From: Chaetoceros tenuissimus
Taxonomy: Eukaryota; Bacillariophyta; Thalassiosirophyceae; Chaetocerotales; Chaetocerotaceae
NCBI GenBank assembly: GCA_021927905.1
Contig: BLLK01000069.1
Location: 1,922,001 to 1,986,000, forward strand
Direction: 5' to 3'
Length of the DNA stretch: 64,000 bases
Under the pieces are notes generated by a model, which was not told the origin of the DNA, searched no databases, and saw nothing but the letters and a program-made list of their open reading frames with translations. Position 1 is the first letter of the stretch, and each line of letters opens with the position of its first letter. The translations under genes were made by a program, and so were the position numbers. Positions 63,894 to 64,000 of the stretch are shown here, piece by piece.

Positions 63894-64000
63894 CTGTCAT
63901 GGAAAGGGAAATGAAATGTTAGTTTGTTACCCAAGATATGAACAATGTTGCAAAGGGTTCGTATCAAACTAAGATATCTTTTTTGAAAAGAAGTTCCATC

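Noticed and set aside
1-64000. tRNA, rRNA and transposase genes
   Set aside because: Looked for B-box-like GGTTCGAATCC strings and familiar RNA or transposase motifs by eye and found none convincing; a covariance-model scan was not possible, so small RNAs could be missed.

Overview
This window looks like nuclear DNA of a diatom, most likely a Chaetoceros close to C. tenuissimus. Four kinds of evidence point there. A BspA-type leucine-rich-repeat gene at 6.5-7.2 kb carries a C-terminal block (ALHRACSSY, GITPSRYLKENPYA) that I associate with a large Chaetoceros family. Several proteins begin with a signal peptide ending in A-F or G-F, the plastid-import signature of diatoms (31.5, 36.9, 42.1, 43.5 kb). 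The gene set is stramenopile-like: type III glutamine synthetase, eukaryotic selenocysteine elongation factor, a four-helix membrane family and a small diatom family around 50.4 kb. The introns I could reconstruct are GT-AG and about 64-128 bp long. The DNA is AT-rich and gene-dense, with about 36 protein genes, convergent spacers of only 50-160 bp and divergent spacers of 260-750 bp. I saw no rRNA, tRNA, CRISPR array, transposase or virus-derived element.

Layout. 0-10.8 kb: partial PP-loop (asparagine-synthase-like) protein, giant cadherin-like secreted protein with a frame break, broken BspA-like LRR gene, ABC1/UbiB kinase, Mpv17 family protein. 11-21 kb: secreted Y/N/S-rich membrane protein, PIAS-type SUMO ligase, proline dehydrogenase with EF-hands, four-helix membrane protein, selenocysteine elongation factor. 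21-31 kb: small W-motif proteins, PX-SYLF protein, membrane-anchored acyl-CoA-binding protein, LRR receptor-like kinase, sterol-4-carboxylate dehydrogenase. 31-46 kb: a plastid-type protein with a frame break, lysine-methyltransferase-like protein, two O-fucosyltransferase-like paralogues, plastid Trp/Tyr-type permease, unidentified multipass protein, bicupin, MDP-1-like phosphatase. 46-64 kb: MHS-type transporter, RS-rich protein, diatom-family protein, glutathionyl-hydroquinone reductase, glutamine synthetase III, Utp21/WDR36, phosphoglycerate kinase, Nup35, and p23 co-chaperone running off the right edge.

There is no operon-like logic: neighbours belong to unrelated housekeeping and accessory pathways (nitrogen and proline metabolism, glycolysis, sterols, ribosome biogenesis, nuclear pore, SUMO, Hsp90). 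Reconstructing introns moved or completed many gene models: Mpv17 gains a first exon, and the start codons of several genes shift to the first real ATG.

The most interesting observations are a phosphoglycerate kinase ending in a perfect CaaX prenylation box (KKSCIIM), three small proteins sharing an N-terminal A-x-W-[VI]-[DN] motif, a PP-loop protein with an unrecognised N-terminal half, a Tyr/Asn/Ser-rich secreted membrane protein that could be wall-associated, and three perfect TGACGTCA palindromes in promoter spacers. Three frame breaks in otherwise coherent host genes are either assembly errors or real lesions.
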